This document shows, in pieces, positions 14,540 to 22,433 of a DNA stretch of 25,670 nucleotides (within the stretch, counting starts at the first letter, position 1; each line of letters opens with the position of its first letter). This stretch comes from Chitinophaga pinensis. Lineage in GTDB: Bacteria; Bacteroidota; Bacteroidia; Flavobacteriales_D; Crocinitomicaceae. The stretch is from assembly GCA_945897765.1 (NCBI GenBank), contig CAMDGP010000007.1, positions 1-25,670 of the forward strand. Reading direction: 5' to 3'. Made by a program: the position numbers and the translations under genes. Below the pieces are notes generated by a model. That model searched no databases and was not told the origin of the DNA. It saw only the letters and a list, made by a program, of their open reading frames with translations.

Positions 14540-16699
14540 TTATCTTGGCAATGGATTAATAAACACTTTGTATTTTGGATCTGCTGGTGCTGCCGTTGCA
14601 GGATCAAATTCCATAGGTAGATCTGTTGTACCAGGTTGGAAAACAATTTTTACCGTCGTTCTACGATTAATTTGGTGTAATTTCTCGTATTTAGCTTTAT
14701 CTGTTGTTTTGAATTGATTGATGTACGTTTCATTTAAAACTTGCTCTACACCTTTCTCATCCATCCATTTTGCTGGTTCTGCTTCACCACGCCCGATTGG
14801 TTTGATTCTTCTTGGGTCAACGCCTTTTTGATCAACTAAATAAGTGTAAACTGCTTTAGCACGATTTTCAGATAATGCTTGATTGTGAATTTCTGTATCA
14901 CGAGCATCAGTATGGGAATATAATTCAATTACTAATGTTGGATTGTCTTTTAAAAGATTTTCTAAGAATTTCAATGAATCTAAAGACATACATGTTGCAT
15001 CGTTAATGAATGACCATTGATCTAATGGATAACGTATCTCTGGAGTTCTGATTTCAATTGGAATTAAAGGAATCTCAATTAAGAAGCTTTGGCTATTATC
15101 TAATCCTCTTGTTGTGAATTTTGCACCGTTTTTGTCTGTGAAGTAACGTGCTTTACTAGATTTTATTTGATAATCATGTCCTTCAGTTATGTAACGAGAT
15201 TTGTCTTTGCGCTCAACCCATTTCTCTGTACGACCAGTTTTCTCAGTTGTGCCTTCCCAGGTTTGACCATCAACTTCAGTTACAACAACTTTTGCGCCCT
15301 CAATTTTCTTGTTTTTGTTTCCTAATTCGTATACAACAACTCTTAAATCATATAAGTTTGGTGGAACATTATAGCTCCAGATGTCTGGTGTATATTCAAC
15401 ACTTGAAGATGTTTTTCTTTCAGATGTAAAGAAACCTGATTTACCATCAAAATCACACATTGCATAATCATTTCCTGACGAATTGAATGGTGTACCAATA
15501 TTTTTAGGATTGATCCATTTGTTTTCAGTTCCTACTTTTTCAGCAGAAAAGATGTCTAATCCGCCAATTCCTGGTAAACCATCACTTGCGAAAAATATCT
15601 GACCTTTTGGCCCTAGAGAAGGAAATAACTCATTACCACCAGTATTGAAAATAGAACCCATGTTTTTTGGAACTGAATCCCATAATTTATCTCTTTTATT
15701 GTAGTTAACATACCAAAGATCACGACCACCAAAGCTTTTTTCCCCAAGACTATTTTCAACCATGTCAGAAGCAAAGATTAACATCATTCCATCTTCTGTT
15801 AAGCAAGGGTGCCCAACTGAAACGGTATCATTGGATTTTAAATTAATTTTAGTAATGTTGTCAAAATCTTCACCGTTTAATTCTGTCATCCAAATATTAC
15901 AACCTAATTGTGCTTTTTCTTTGTTTGGACATCTTGTGAAGTACATTGTTTTTTTCTTCGCATCAAAACAAACCGAACCTTCATTTTCAGCTGTGTTAAT
16001 AATTCCTTTTGTGTCAATTGATTTTACGTTGATTGGATTCATTTTGTCATCATATTCTGCAACAAAAATATCCATGTATTTTTGACCTGTAATAGGGTCT
16101 CTGTCCTTTCCAAAAGCATCTTCTCTACTTGAAGAGAAGTAAATTTTCTTTCCTTTTTTGTCAGCAAAAGAAGGAGCCATGTCAAATTCTTTTGTGTTGA
16201 TTTTAGTTTCAACTTTTGCAACTATTTTCGATTCAAATTCCTCAAATCCTTTGTAAGTCTCACAACCTGCAATCAAAGCATCAATTTCTTTTTGTTTTGA
16301 CTCAGGAGCAACTCGTTTGTATTCTTTATATGTTTTTGTAGCACCAGCGAAGTCTTTCAACATACGTTGCATGTTTGCTTTGTAATAGTAAATGTCTGGT
16401 TTGATGTCGAAATATCTTAATTCTAAACACACTCCATACCACTCATTTGCTTTTTCATATCGTTCCATATTACGGTAAGATTCAGCAACTTTAAAAGCCA
16501 TGTCTCCTTTTTGCTTCAAAGAGCCTTTAACCCCAAGCTTTTTAAATGCATCTTCACACTTTGGAATTGCTTCAAAATAGTTTCCAGAATTAAATGCGAA
16601 GTTCGCTTCACGAACGTACTTAGGATCTTGTTTTTCTTGGGAATAAACATTCGTTACTCCTAATACAAATAATGAGAATAATAAAATTAGTTGTTTCAT
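14540..16699 (-). CDS. OmpA-family protein with TPR, PD40 propeller and CRD domains (PorE-like)
   Basis: A 719-residue exported protein. Residues 1-20 are a signal peptide (K-Q-L-I-L-L-F-S-L-F-V-L-G-V, cleavage after V-Y-S). TPR-like helices fill about 25-150. Five PD40/WD40-like blades follow, each with a [K/G]-x-[I/M]-x-F-x-[S/T]-[S/R] core: near 172-193, 238-256, 296-311, 356-373 and 409-428. A carboxypeptidase-regulatory-like (CRD) beta domain lies at about 450-495. The C-terminal OmpA peptidoglycan-binding domain (about 560-688) has H-T-D-A-R (596-600, D598) and L-S-E-N-R-A (609-614, R613). This order is that of PorE, the T9SS protein of Porphyromonas gingivalis. Unlike PorE it has no lipobox Cys, so it should be a soluble periplasmic or membrane-associated protein. 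Similar OmpA/PD40 proteins are often paralogous, so a T9SS role is inference. Confidence 0.88.
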   Translation of the reverse strand: MKQLILLFSLFVLGVTNVYSQEKQDPKYVREANFAFNSGNYFEAIPKCEDAFKKLGVKGSLKQKGDMAFKVAESYRNMERYEKANEWYGVCLELRYFDIKPDIYYYKANMQRMLKDFAGATKTYKEYKRVAPESKQKEIDALIAGCETYKGFEEFESKIVAKVETKINTKEFDMAPSFADKKGKKIYFSSSREDAFGKDRDPITGQKYMDIFVAEYDDKMNPINVKSIDTKGIINTAENEGSVCFDAKKKTMYFTRCPNKEKAQLGCNIWMTELNGEDFDNITKINLKSNDTVSVGHPCLTEDGMMLIFASDMVENSLGEKSFGGRDLWYVNYNKRDKLWDSVPKNMGSIFNTGGNELFPSLGPKGQIFFASDGLPGIGGLDIFSAEKVGTENKWINPKNIGTPFNSSGNDYAMCDFDGKSGFFTSERKTSSSVEYTPDIWSYNVPPNLYDLRVVVYELGNKNKKIEGAKVVVTEVDGQTWEGTTEKTGRTEKWVERKDKSRYITEGHDYQIKSSKARYFTDKNGAKFTTRGLDNSQSFLIEIPLIPIEIRTPEIRYPLDQWSFINDATCMSLDSLKFLENLLKDNPTLVIELYSHTDARDTEIHNQALSENRAKAVYTYLVDQKGVDPRRIKPIGRGEAEPAKWMDEKGVEQVLNETYINQFKTTDKAKYEKLHQINRRTTVKIVFQPGTTDLPMEFDPATAAPADPKYKVFINPLPR

Positions 16700-16738
16700 G
16701 ATGGTTTATTTTACTTGACTTTTTTTCATCGAGGTCAA

Positions 16739-16746
16739 CAAAAATA
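16739..16746 (-). promoter_or_regulatory. Possible -7 element of the PorE-like gene
   Basis: TATTTTTG on the minus strand fits TAnnTTTG and lies about 40 nt before the ATG at 16699, in the short gap after the RluD-like gene. No good TTG is found at the -33 spacing, so the call is tentative. Confidence 0.4.
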
Positions 16747-16754
16747 ATAAAAAT

Positions 16755-17789
16755 TTAATTTGATACACTATAATTTCGCCATCTCGATAATAACTCACTA
16801 AAAGTTGTAGGTAATTCAGAGTCAAAAGATAGGTGTTTTTTGCTAGTTGGCTGAACAAAACCAAGGGTTTTTGCGTGTAAGGCTTGGCCGGGTAAAAGCT
16901 CAAAGCAATTTTCTACGAAGCGTTTATATAATGTTGAAATTGTGCCTTTTAAGATCTTGTTTCCCCCATATTCTTGGTCGTTAAAAAGCGGATTTCCTAT
17001 ATGTTTAAAGTGTGCTCGAATCTGATGTGTTCGACCAGTTTCAAGCTTACATTCAACGAGTGTAACATAACCAAATCTTTCTAAAATTTTATAATGCGTT
17101 ACGGCATGCTTCCCATAATCTCCGTTCGGAAACACGGTCATTACCTTTCTATTTTTCAAAGACCTACCTACATTTCCGGTTATTGTGGCATCCTCCTTTA
17201 AATCTCCCCAAACCAAAGCATAGTAATGTCTATTGGTTGTTCTGTCAAAAAATTGCTTTGCCAAATGCGTAAGTGCCATTTCCGTTTTCGCAACGACTAA
17301 TAAACCAGTTGTGTGCTTGTCTATACGGTGTACTAATCCGGGCCGTCCAAAATAGTCGGAAGGTGGTTTTGGTAAATTATCAATATGGTAAACTAAGGCA
17401 TTTACTAAAGTATCTTTATAATTTCCGTAGCCAGGATGAACCACCATATTGGACGGTTTATTTACGACCAATAAATCTTCATCTTCATAAGCAATTTCGA
17501 TCGGAATATTTTGGGCAATAAGCGTAATTTCTCGCACTGGATAAGGTAAAACTATCGCAATTTCATCACCTGGTTTTACTTTATAATTTTGTTTTACAGC
17601 CTTGCTATTAACGAGGATGTTACCGTTTTTTGCTGAACATTGAATTTTATTTCGAGAAGTATTAGGCACTCGATCTATTAAAAATTTGTCAATTCGAATT
17701 ATTACCTGACCCGGGTCGGCTTTGAATTTATAATGCTCGTATAATTCTTCTTCTTCAATTTCACTTTCCGAGCTGAATTCTTCTGTCAT
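16755..17789 (-). CDS. RluA/RluD-family 23S rRNA pseudouridine synthase
   Basis: A 344-residue enzyme that converts uridine to pseudouridine in RNA, probably 23S rRNA. After an acidic N-terminal tail (1-20) there is an S4 RNA-binding domain (about 28-85: R-I-D-K-F-L, G-N-I-L-V-N-S-K, P-G-D-E-I). The catalytic domain follows, with V-V-N-K-P-S-N-M-V-V-H-P (108-119), the RluA motif H-R-I-D-K-H-T-T-G-L-L-V (154-165) with catalytic D157, and G-R-T-H-Q-I-R-A-H-F (252-261). Order, spacing and length fit RluD. The ATG overlaps the stop of the T9SS cargo gene (ATGA), so it is translated from the same mRNA. Flavobacterial rluD genes often sit next to PASTA-protein genes, as here apart from the intervening cargo gene. 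Confidence 0.92.
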   Translation of the reverse strand: MTEEFSSESEIEEEELYEHYKFKADPGQVIIRIDKFLIDRVPNTSRNKIQCSAKNGNILVNSKAVKQNYKVKPGDEIAIVLPYPVREITLIAQNIPIEIAYEDEDLLVVNKPSNMVVHPGYGNYKDTLVNALVYHIDNLPKPPSDYFGRPGLVHRIDKHTTGLLVVAKTEMALTHLAKQFFDRTTNRHYYALVWGDLKEDATITGNVGRSLKNRKVMTVFPNGDYGKHAVTHYKILERFGYVTLVECKLETGRTHQIRAHFKHIGNPLFNDQEYGGNKILKGTISTLYKRFVENCFELLPGQALHAKTLGFVQPTSKKHLSFDSELPTTFSELLSRWRNYSVSN

Positions 17790-19987
17790 AATTTAATGAA
17801 CTTAGCTGTTTTTGTGCTGATAGTTGGAACAGAAATAAAATAAATTCCTTTTGTTAAATCACCGATTGCGATTGATTTTCCGATTTGTTGTTTAACAATT
17901 CTACCAAAACTATCAAAAATAATTACTTCCTCATTTTCACTTTCTATTTGAACGGTAATGATATCTGTAGCTGGATTAGGGTAAATAGTGAGTTTTTGTT
18001 CTTCTTTTTTTGGTACATTTAAAACAGCATCAAGCCCAGTTGAAAAAATCGGACGTATCATTGCCGAACCTGCAAATGGAGAAGTTAACCATGAGCTCCC
18101 TCCATTTACGCTGTACTTGATAACAGATGAATGATCAATGTTTCGGTCTAAACCTAAGTTCAAACGATCGCCTTCTAATTGTCTCCATCCAACGAAGAAA
18201 GAGGTTCCAACCGCAATTTTAGCAGTGTCTGTAAAATAATAAGTTACAAATTGATTGGGACCATTTCCATATAAAGGTGAACGAGGAAAGAATACATCAT
18301 CTTCATACAAAACTTGATCAGGTTTACCACCGGTTTCAGACCAAATTGTTAAAAGGAATAAATTATTACTCACATCATTTACAGAAGGAACAAAACTCAT
18401 TGCCACACCAACCAACGAATCTGCTTCGTAAGAATCGTATCTTACTGCTAATCTTGCTTGAACGCCTGTTGGTCCAAAAGCTGCTTCAGCAGAACCATCA
18501 TCGTAACTGTAATAATTGTAGAATGATTGTAAAAATTCAGTTGAATCGTTTTGAGTGAAATTTGGAAACTGCGCAGAGGCGTTTGCTTTCACTTCAAAAA
18601 CTTGTTGATTTCCGCCTAAGCTTTTTGTGTATTGAGCGCCATTTGAAAAATCATGGTAACTCGTGTGCGTTGTTCTTGGTGCAAAGTTAATTTCTTGTTC
18701 TGCTAAGGTAAAGCCTTGTAAAACAAAAGCACCTTGTTGGGTAGAATTTTGCGAAATTGTTACTTGACCATTTTGGTAATTCTCAGGATTTTGACTTCCG
18801 TTATGAACTAAAACCAAAAGCGAATCAGTCATTTTATTATCCGTACTATTTTTGTAATGATCCCACGGAGCGGAAGTGTAAGTTTTCAATAGCGAATTCA
18901 ATGGATAAACAAATGCAAAATCCTTAAACAAAGTGTCATCAAAATAAGAAAGTGCTCTCAAATGAACGTAATCAATGTGAAAATGATCTAAAGCTCCAGC
19001 TAGTGAACCATAATTTTTAAAGCGAAATTGAAAGGCTTTTTTTAGATACTTTGAATTTGTAACTGGTAAATGAACAGCTTTAAAAGGATGCACGGTATCG
19101 CCATTTACACTCCATACATGAAACCATTGATCTAGGTCAGGTGCATAAAATTCAAGAACCAAAGAATCAGATGCTTCTGGAATATCTCCTAAACCTTCAG
19201 GTTGAAATAAAAAACTAAAATAGATGGAATCATTTGCGGTGTAAGTGCTTAAATCTAAGGGTTTTGAAGTCAATAAGTCCGCGTAATTTGTAATTGTTGA
19301 ACCAATTTGATAGGGATAACCAAATTCATCTAAACCATCGAAAGTGACAACACCTAAAGTTCTCGGATTAAGTGCATATCGAAAATTATGATAGGTATAA
19401 TTATCAATCCAAAGTTTCGTTGGGTCGTTTACTGGTGCGAAAAATTGACGTGCAGAATCTTGAAAATAGGTTGGATTAGTTAACCAAACAGTATCGGGAA
19501 AATCTACAATGCCAAGTGTGTCGTAAATGTAATAAGGTGGATATAAATCCAATGTTTGATATGCAACAGGATATTGGCTTAAATCACCCACTTTTACGGA
19601 AATAGTTGGAAAAACGGTATCTGAGAAAGTACTTGTTAAAGTGTTATAGTACCTTCTAAATGTGGGTTGCTCTGTAAATGTTGCGTTTGCAGGAAGTTCT
19701 ACTTGTGTTAATGGATTGAGCAAATGAAAATGTAAGGAGCTATAAATACCTGGTAAATTGTAGTTCAATTCGTAATTTTGGAATTTATTCGTTGAAAATT
19801 CATCTAAAAAAGGAAGTTGAAGTGTATCTGGAAGGTATATTATCGTGCTATCAAAAGAAGCACCATCAATCTTAGTTGTATATTTTGGAACTGAACAAAT
19901 AGTTGTATTCTGCATCAAAGGTCCGATTTCCATTCCTTGAGAAAACACGAAATTTGTAAGTAAAATAAAGGCAAAAAGAAGACGCAT
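17786..19987 (-). CDS. Secreted protein with T9SS type A C-terminal sorting domain
   Basis: A 733-residue exported protein. The signal peptide is residues 1-16 or so (R-L-L-F-A-F-I-L-L-T-N-F-V-F-S-Q). The long middle part (about 20-655) is rich in Tyr, Asn, Ser, Thr and Phe, looks all-beta, and matches no domain I can name; a stretch near 215-345 has the feel of a jelly-roll adhesion or carbohydrate-binding domain (inference). The last 70 residues are a type A sorting domain: L-T-I-Y-P-N-P-A-T-D (from about 666), I-I-F-D-S-F-G-R, and the end G-I-Y-F-I-S-V ... F-I-K-L. Such proteins pass the outer membrane through the type IX system and are usually anchored on the cell surface or released. It sits 23 nt after the PASTA gene and overlaps the rRNA-modifying gene by 4 bp, an unusual place for a secreted protein. 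Confidence 0.9.
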   Translation of the reverse strand: MRLLFAFILLTNFVFSQGMEIGPLMQNTTICSVPKYTTKIDGASFDSTIIYLPDTLQLPFLDEFSTNKFQNYELNYNLPGIYSSLHFHLLNPLTQVELPANATFTEQPTFRRYYNTLTSTFSDTVFPTISVKVGDLSQYPVAYQTLDLYPPYYIYDTLGIVDFPDTVWLTNPTYFQDSARQFFAPVNDPTKLWIDNYTYHNFRYALNPRTLGVVTFDGLDEFGYPYQIGSTITNYADLLTSKPLDLSTYTANDSIYFSFLFQPEGLGDIPEASDSLVLEFYAPDLDQWFHVWSVNGDTVHPFKAVHLPVTNSKYLKKAFQFRFKNYGSLAGALDHFHIDYVHLRALSYFDDTLFKDFAFVYPLNSLLKTYTSAPWDHYKNSTDNKMTDSLLVLVHNGSQNPENYQNGQVTISQNSTQQGAFVLQGFTLAEQEINFAPRTTHTSYHDFSNGAQYTKSLGGNQQVFEVKANASAQFPNFTQNDSTEFLQSFYNYYSYDDGSAEAAFGPTGVQARLAVRYDSYEADSLVGVAMSFVPSVNDVSNNLFLLTIWSETGGKPDQVLYEDDVFFPRSPLYGNGPNQFVTYYFTDTAKIAVGTSFFVGWRQLEGDRLNLGLDRNIDHSSVIKYSVNGGSSWLTSPFAGSAMIRPIFSTGLDAVLNVPKKEEQKLTIYPNPATDIITVQIESENEEVIIFDSFGRIVKQQIGKSIAIGDLTKGIYFISVPTISTKTAKFIKL

Positions 19988-20010
19988 GAAGGCTTTTGTT
20001 TAAGTTCGAA

Positions 20011-20805
20011 TTAGTTACCAATTCCTGATTTAGACATGGTAATAGTAAAATGTGTTGACTTTAAAACGGTTTTTCCTTCAATATATTCTGGTGATTGCCC
20101 AAAAATTATTGCAGCCATCGAATCTTCTTTTGTTAAACAGTCTGGACAGTTAAAGCTATAAGATGTAAAACCAGTTGTATCCAGCATCACTTTTACAACA
20201 TCCATTGTTAATCCCATAAAATTAGGAAGAGCCAGTGGTTCACCTACGTCATTTTGACCAACAATAAGAGTCACAACTGCTCCGCGTGGAATTTTTTCTC
20301 CTTCTCTGATTCTTCTTCCTCGATATAATTGCTCTAAAACGGAACCATTTTCTTCACTTGTTGAACGATATCTAATTTCGTAGCGCAAAGAACGTTGTTC
20401 CAAAATACTTTCAGCTAATTGAATTTGTTTGTGAACCAAAGTTGGCATTTCCACTAATTCTGATTTTTTTGAAAGCCTTAAACCGATTGCTCTTCCTGTT
20501 TTCACATAAACTTTTGATAAGGTTGTAGGTTCGACTAATTGTTCTACCACTGTTCCTTCAGGTAATTTTGGATCATAAACACTATCTAAGATTTGAAATT
20601 CTAAACCTAACTCTTCAATTTTTTGCTTTGCTTCATTACTTGACATTCCTGTGAAATTTGGAACAGCAATTTTTTCCCCGTGATTTGTTGCGATATTTAA
20701 GTAGACAACAGTTATAAAAACTGCAACTAAATAAAATAAAACAATAAGTCCGAAATGTTTTAGAAAATGCTTCGTGAGAATAAAGTCCTTCAATTTTTTA
20801 ATCAT
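20011..20805 (-). CDS. Membrane-anchored triple PASTA-domain protein
   Basis: A 264-residue protein with a short basic cytoplasmic N-terminus, one membrane helix (about 17-40, L-I-V-L-F-Y-L-V-A-V-F-I-T-V-V-Y) and three extracytoplasmic PASTA domains at about 44-114, 116-185 and 188-259. The V-P-N-F-T-G-M-S/L-P-N-F-M-G-L-T starts and the P-E-G-T-V-V/P-R-G-A-V-V-T ends are typical. PASTA domains bind peptidoglycan fragments or beta-lactams. In Firmicutes and Actinobacteria they are attached to Ser/Thr kinases or PBPs; here there is neither, as is common in Bacteroidota. PASTA 3 holds an N-C-P-D-C motif (219-223) where the others have none. It has its own -7 element (20828-20835). A cell-wall sensing or scaffolding role is inference. 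Confidence 0.88.
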   Translation of the reverse strand: MIKKLKDFILTKHFLKHFGLIVLFYLVAVFITVVYLNIATNHGEKIAVPNFTGMSSNEAKQKIEELGLEFQILDSVYDPKLPEGTVVEQLVEPTTLSKVYVKTGRAIGLRLSKKSELVEMPTLVHKQIQLAESILEQRSLRYEIRYRSTSEENGSVLEQLYRGRRIREGEKIPRGAVVTLIVGQNDVGEPLALPNFMGLTMDVVKVMLDTTGFTSYSFNCPDCLTKEDSMAAIIFGQSPEYIEGKTVLKSTHFTITMSKSGIGN

Positions 20806-20827
20806 AGTGCTTGAATAAATCGCAATA

Positions 20828-20835
20828 CAAAGATA
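20828..20835 (-). promoter_or_regulatory. -7 promoter element of the PASTA-T9SS-RluD unit
   Basis: TATCTTTG on the minus strand matches TAnnTTTG and lies 22 nt before the PASTA ATG, in the 47-nt gap after the LOG gene. No exact TTG is seen at the -33 position. Confidence 0.6.
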
Positions 20836-20852
20836 GCAATCAAATCTAAAGT

Positions 20853-21536
20853 TTAGAAATTTGGTGAAAGTGAGTGGGAACGGTAGAAATCTTCTATGAT
20901 TTGTGTGGCTTCATCAGCTGTATCAACAATTTTTATTAGGTCTAAATCCAACGGTGAAATGTTGTGTTCTTCGTTAAGCATTACTTCTTCAACCCACAGC
21001 ATCAAACCTGTCCAATAGGATTTTCCGACAAGAACCACTGGACGTTTGGCAATTTTTTTAGTTTGAATTAAGGTTAGCGCTTCAAAAAATTCATCTAAAG
21101 TTCCAAATCCACCAGGAAGAATAACGAATGCTTGCGAGTATTTTACAAAAATCACTTTGCGAACAAAGAAATAATCAAATTCTAAATTATGTTCTTGATC
21201 GATGTATGGATTGTGATTTTGCTCAAAAGGCAAATCAATGTTTAGTCCAACAGAAGCGCCTTTTCCTTGTTGCGCACCTTTATTGGCTGCTTGCATAATT
21301 CCTGGTCCACCACCAGAAATAACTCCATACCCTAAACGCGCAATTTTTTCTGCAATGTCAACTGTTAATTGATAATATTTGTTGTCTTCTTTCGTGCGAG
21401 CAGAACCAAAAATAGACACACAAGGACCAATTTTCGCCATCCTATCGTAGCCTTCTACAAATTCGGACATGATTTTAAAAACTGCCCAGCTATCATTGCT
21501 TTTTATTTCGTTCCAATCTTTCTTAATATTTTCCAT
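20853..21536 (-). CDS. LOG-family protein (TIGR00730 type, Rossmann fold)
   Basis: A 227-residue cytoplasmic protein of the LOG/lysine-decarboxylase-like family. Diagnostic motifs are S-G-G-G-P-G-I-M-Q-A-A-N (74-85), R126-K127 and P-G-G-F-G-T-L-D-E (141-149), which form the nucleotide-monophosphate site. Characterised LOG proteins cleave cytokinin riboside monophosphates or AMP to the base and ribose 5-phosphate; the bacterial ones are often annotated as lysine decarboxylases in error. C-S-I-F-G-S-A-R-T at 39-47 is the usual first strand. The actual substrate in this organism is unknown. A -7 element (21552-21559) lies just upstream. Confidence 0.92.
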   Translation of the reverse strand: MENIKKDWNEIKSNDSWAVFKIMSEFVEGYDRMAKIGPCVSIFGSARTKEDNKYYQLTVDIAEKIARLGYGVISGGGPGIMQAANKGAQQGKGASVGLNIDLPFEQNHNPYIDQEHNLEFDYFFVRKVIFVKYSQAFVILPGGFGTLDEFFEALTLIQTKKIAKRPVVLVGKSYWTGLMLWVEEVMLNEEHNISPLDLDLIKIVDTADEATQIIEDFYRSHSLSPNF

Positions 21537-21551
21537 ATTTCAAATAAAGTT

Positions 21552-21559
21552 CAAAGATA
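21552..21559 (-). promoter_or_regulatory. -7 promoter element of the LOG gene
   Basis: TATCTTTG on the minus strand, 15 nt before the ATG at 21536, fits the Bacteroidota -7 consensus; the -33 box is not clear. Confidence 0.55.
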
Positions 21560-21956
21560 TAATTTGAAGTGTGACTTGTGATTGAATTCAAGCAGAAATT
21601 AAAAGCTTTTCCAATAATTTTAGTTGACCAACGAACTATTTACCTCCCATCAGCTGACGGAGATTAAGGGAGATGACCTTGTTGTAAGTAAATCGTCATC
21701 CCCCTTAATCCCCATTCAAAGGGGGAAATCTTAATCTCACTTCAGAATTAGTTGACTTTTAAAAAGTTATAAATCGTATATCAAGTTAAAAAAAATAGCT
21801 TTCTCAGATGTTTTTAGCCGAGGAATGTAGTGTTTTATCCAAAGTCTATTCATCCATTGATGGAGTTCACCGCGACGAAAAAGGGTGACCTTTTAATTTT
21901 AAAAAGACAACATTTGCTTATTAAAACTCCAAGAAAATTAGTGCTTGTTTAAAAAA
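21560..21956. other. Gene-free stretch of about 0.4 kb
   Basis: No plausible coding frame was found on either strand. It contains the hairpin repeat at 21659-21713 with possible flanking 8-mers. At 21866-21892 there is a weaker small inverted motif (TCACC, then GGTGA about 13 nt later). The rest is AT-rich without recognisable features. Confidence 0.6.
21659..21713. repeat. Imperfect inverted repeat (REP- or MITE-like hairpin)
   Basis: GGAGATTAAGGGAGATGAC (21659-21677) pairs with GTCATCCCCCTTAATCCCC (21695-21713): 19 positions with two mismatches, both G-U compatible in one RNA strand, around a 17-nt loop. Outer flanks (about 21639-21650 and 21720-21730, CCTCCC against GGGGGA) pair weakly, so the full structure may be about 90 bp. 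Identical 8-mers TAGTTGAC lie at 21621-21628 and 21749-21756. This C/G-rich block stands out from the AT-rich surroundings and may be a dispersed genomic repeat. Confidence 0.6.
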
Positions 21957-22316
21957 TTAATACAACTCCATTTTAAGAGAAGTTCTGTAATCTTTGATTT
22001 CTTCGCGGTTGATTTTATGTTCCGCATTTTTAAGAAGGTTCAATAAATATAACAAATTTTCTTTGTCGTCGATTTCGATAGGGTATTCATTTCCTTCTTC
22101 GTCTTCTTCGTATTGAGCTTCAACGCCGAACGCATTATTTTCATCTAAAAATTCATACGTCAAACGCAAGACTTTCACAACTAATGGATCTTGTTCAAGA
22201 AGCGCAGATTCACGTAAATCTTTTAAATCGTCTACTAAATTTGGCGCAGCCACACCATGTTGTTCAACTTTAGAAATAATAGCATCCAATTTTTGATTCG
22301 CAAGACCAGTTCTCAT
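21957..22316 (-). CDS. Small acidic protein of unknown function
   Basis: A 119-residue soluble protein beginning M-R-T-G-L-A-N-Q-K-L-D-A-I-I-S-K-V. It is mostly helical (about 5-60 and 85-119), with a very acidic middle (E-E-D-E-E-G-N-E-Y-P-I-E-I-D-D, about 71-85). It has no signal peptide, membrane helix or recognised motif. An ATG 24 codons upstream (22388) is in frame, but a promoter (TTG-N22-TAACTTTG, 22337-22369) lies inside that extension and would start transcription near 22330, so the ATG at 22316 is preferred. It is a single-gene unit facing away from the LysE-family gene. I do not recognise the family. Confidence 0.75.
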   Translation of the reverse strand: MRTGLANQKLDAIISKVEQHGVAAPNLVDDLKDLRESALLEQDPLVVKVLRLTYEFLDENNAFGVEAQYEEDEEGNEYPIEIDDKENLLYLLNLLKNAEHKINREEIKDYRTSLKMELY

Positions 22317-22336
22317 AAAAATATTAGTTATGGGCA

Positions 22337-22369
22337 CAAAGTTAATTAGATTACTTGAATTATTCACAA
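22337..22369 (-). promoter_or_regulatory. Promoter of the small acidic protein gene
   Basis: TTG (22369-22367), 22-nt spacer and TAACTTTG (22344-22337) on the minus strand. Transcription should begin near 22330, which decides the start codon at 22316 rather than 22388. Confidence 0.6.
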
Positions 22370-22395
22370 TTGAATGGGGAACAATCAATAATTTC

Positions 22396-22429
22396 TTTGG
22401 TAATTCACTTTAGAATAAGCTTAGTTTTG
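22396..22429 (+). promoter_or_regulatory. Promoter of the LysE-family gene, suggesting a leaderless mRNA
   Basis: TTTG (22396-22399), 22-nt spacer and TAGTTTTG (22422-22429) on the plus strand. The usual distance from the -7 box places the transcript start at about 22434-22436, the ATG itself. It lies back to back with the promoter at 22337-22369. Confidence 0.55.
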
Positions 22430-22433
22430 TGGT

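Noticed and set aside
20853..21536. Lysine decarboxylase
   Set aside because: The PGGxGTxxE and GGGxGxM motifs define the LOG family; the lysine decarboxylase name is a historical mislabel and no PLP lysine is present.
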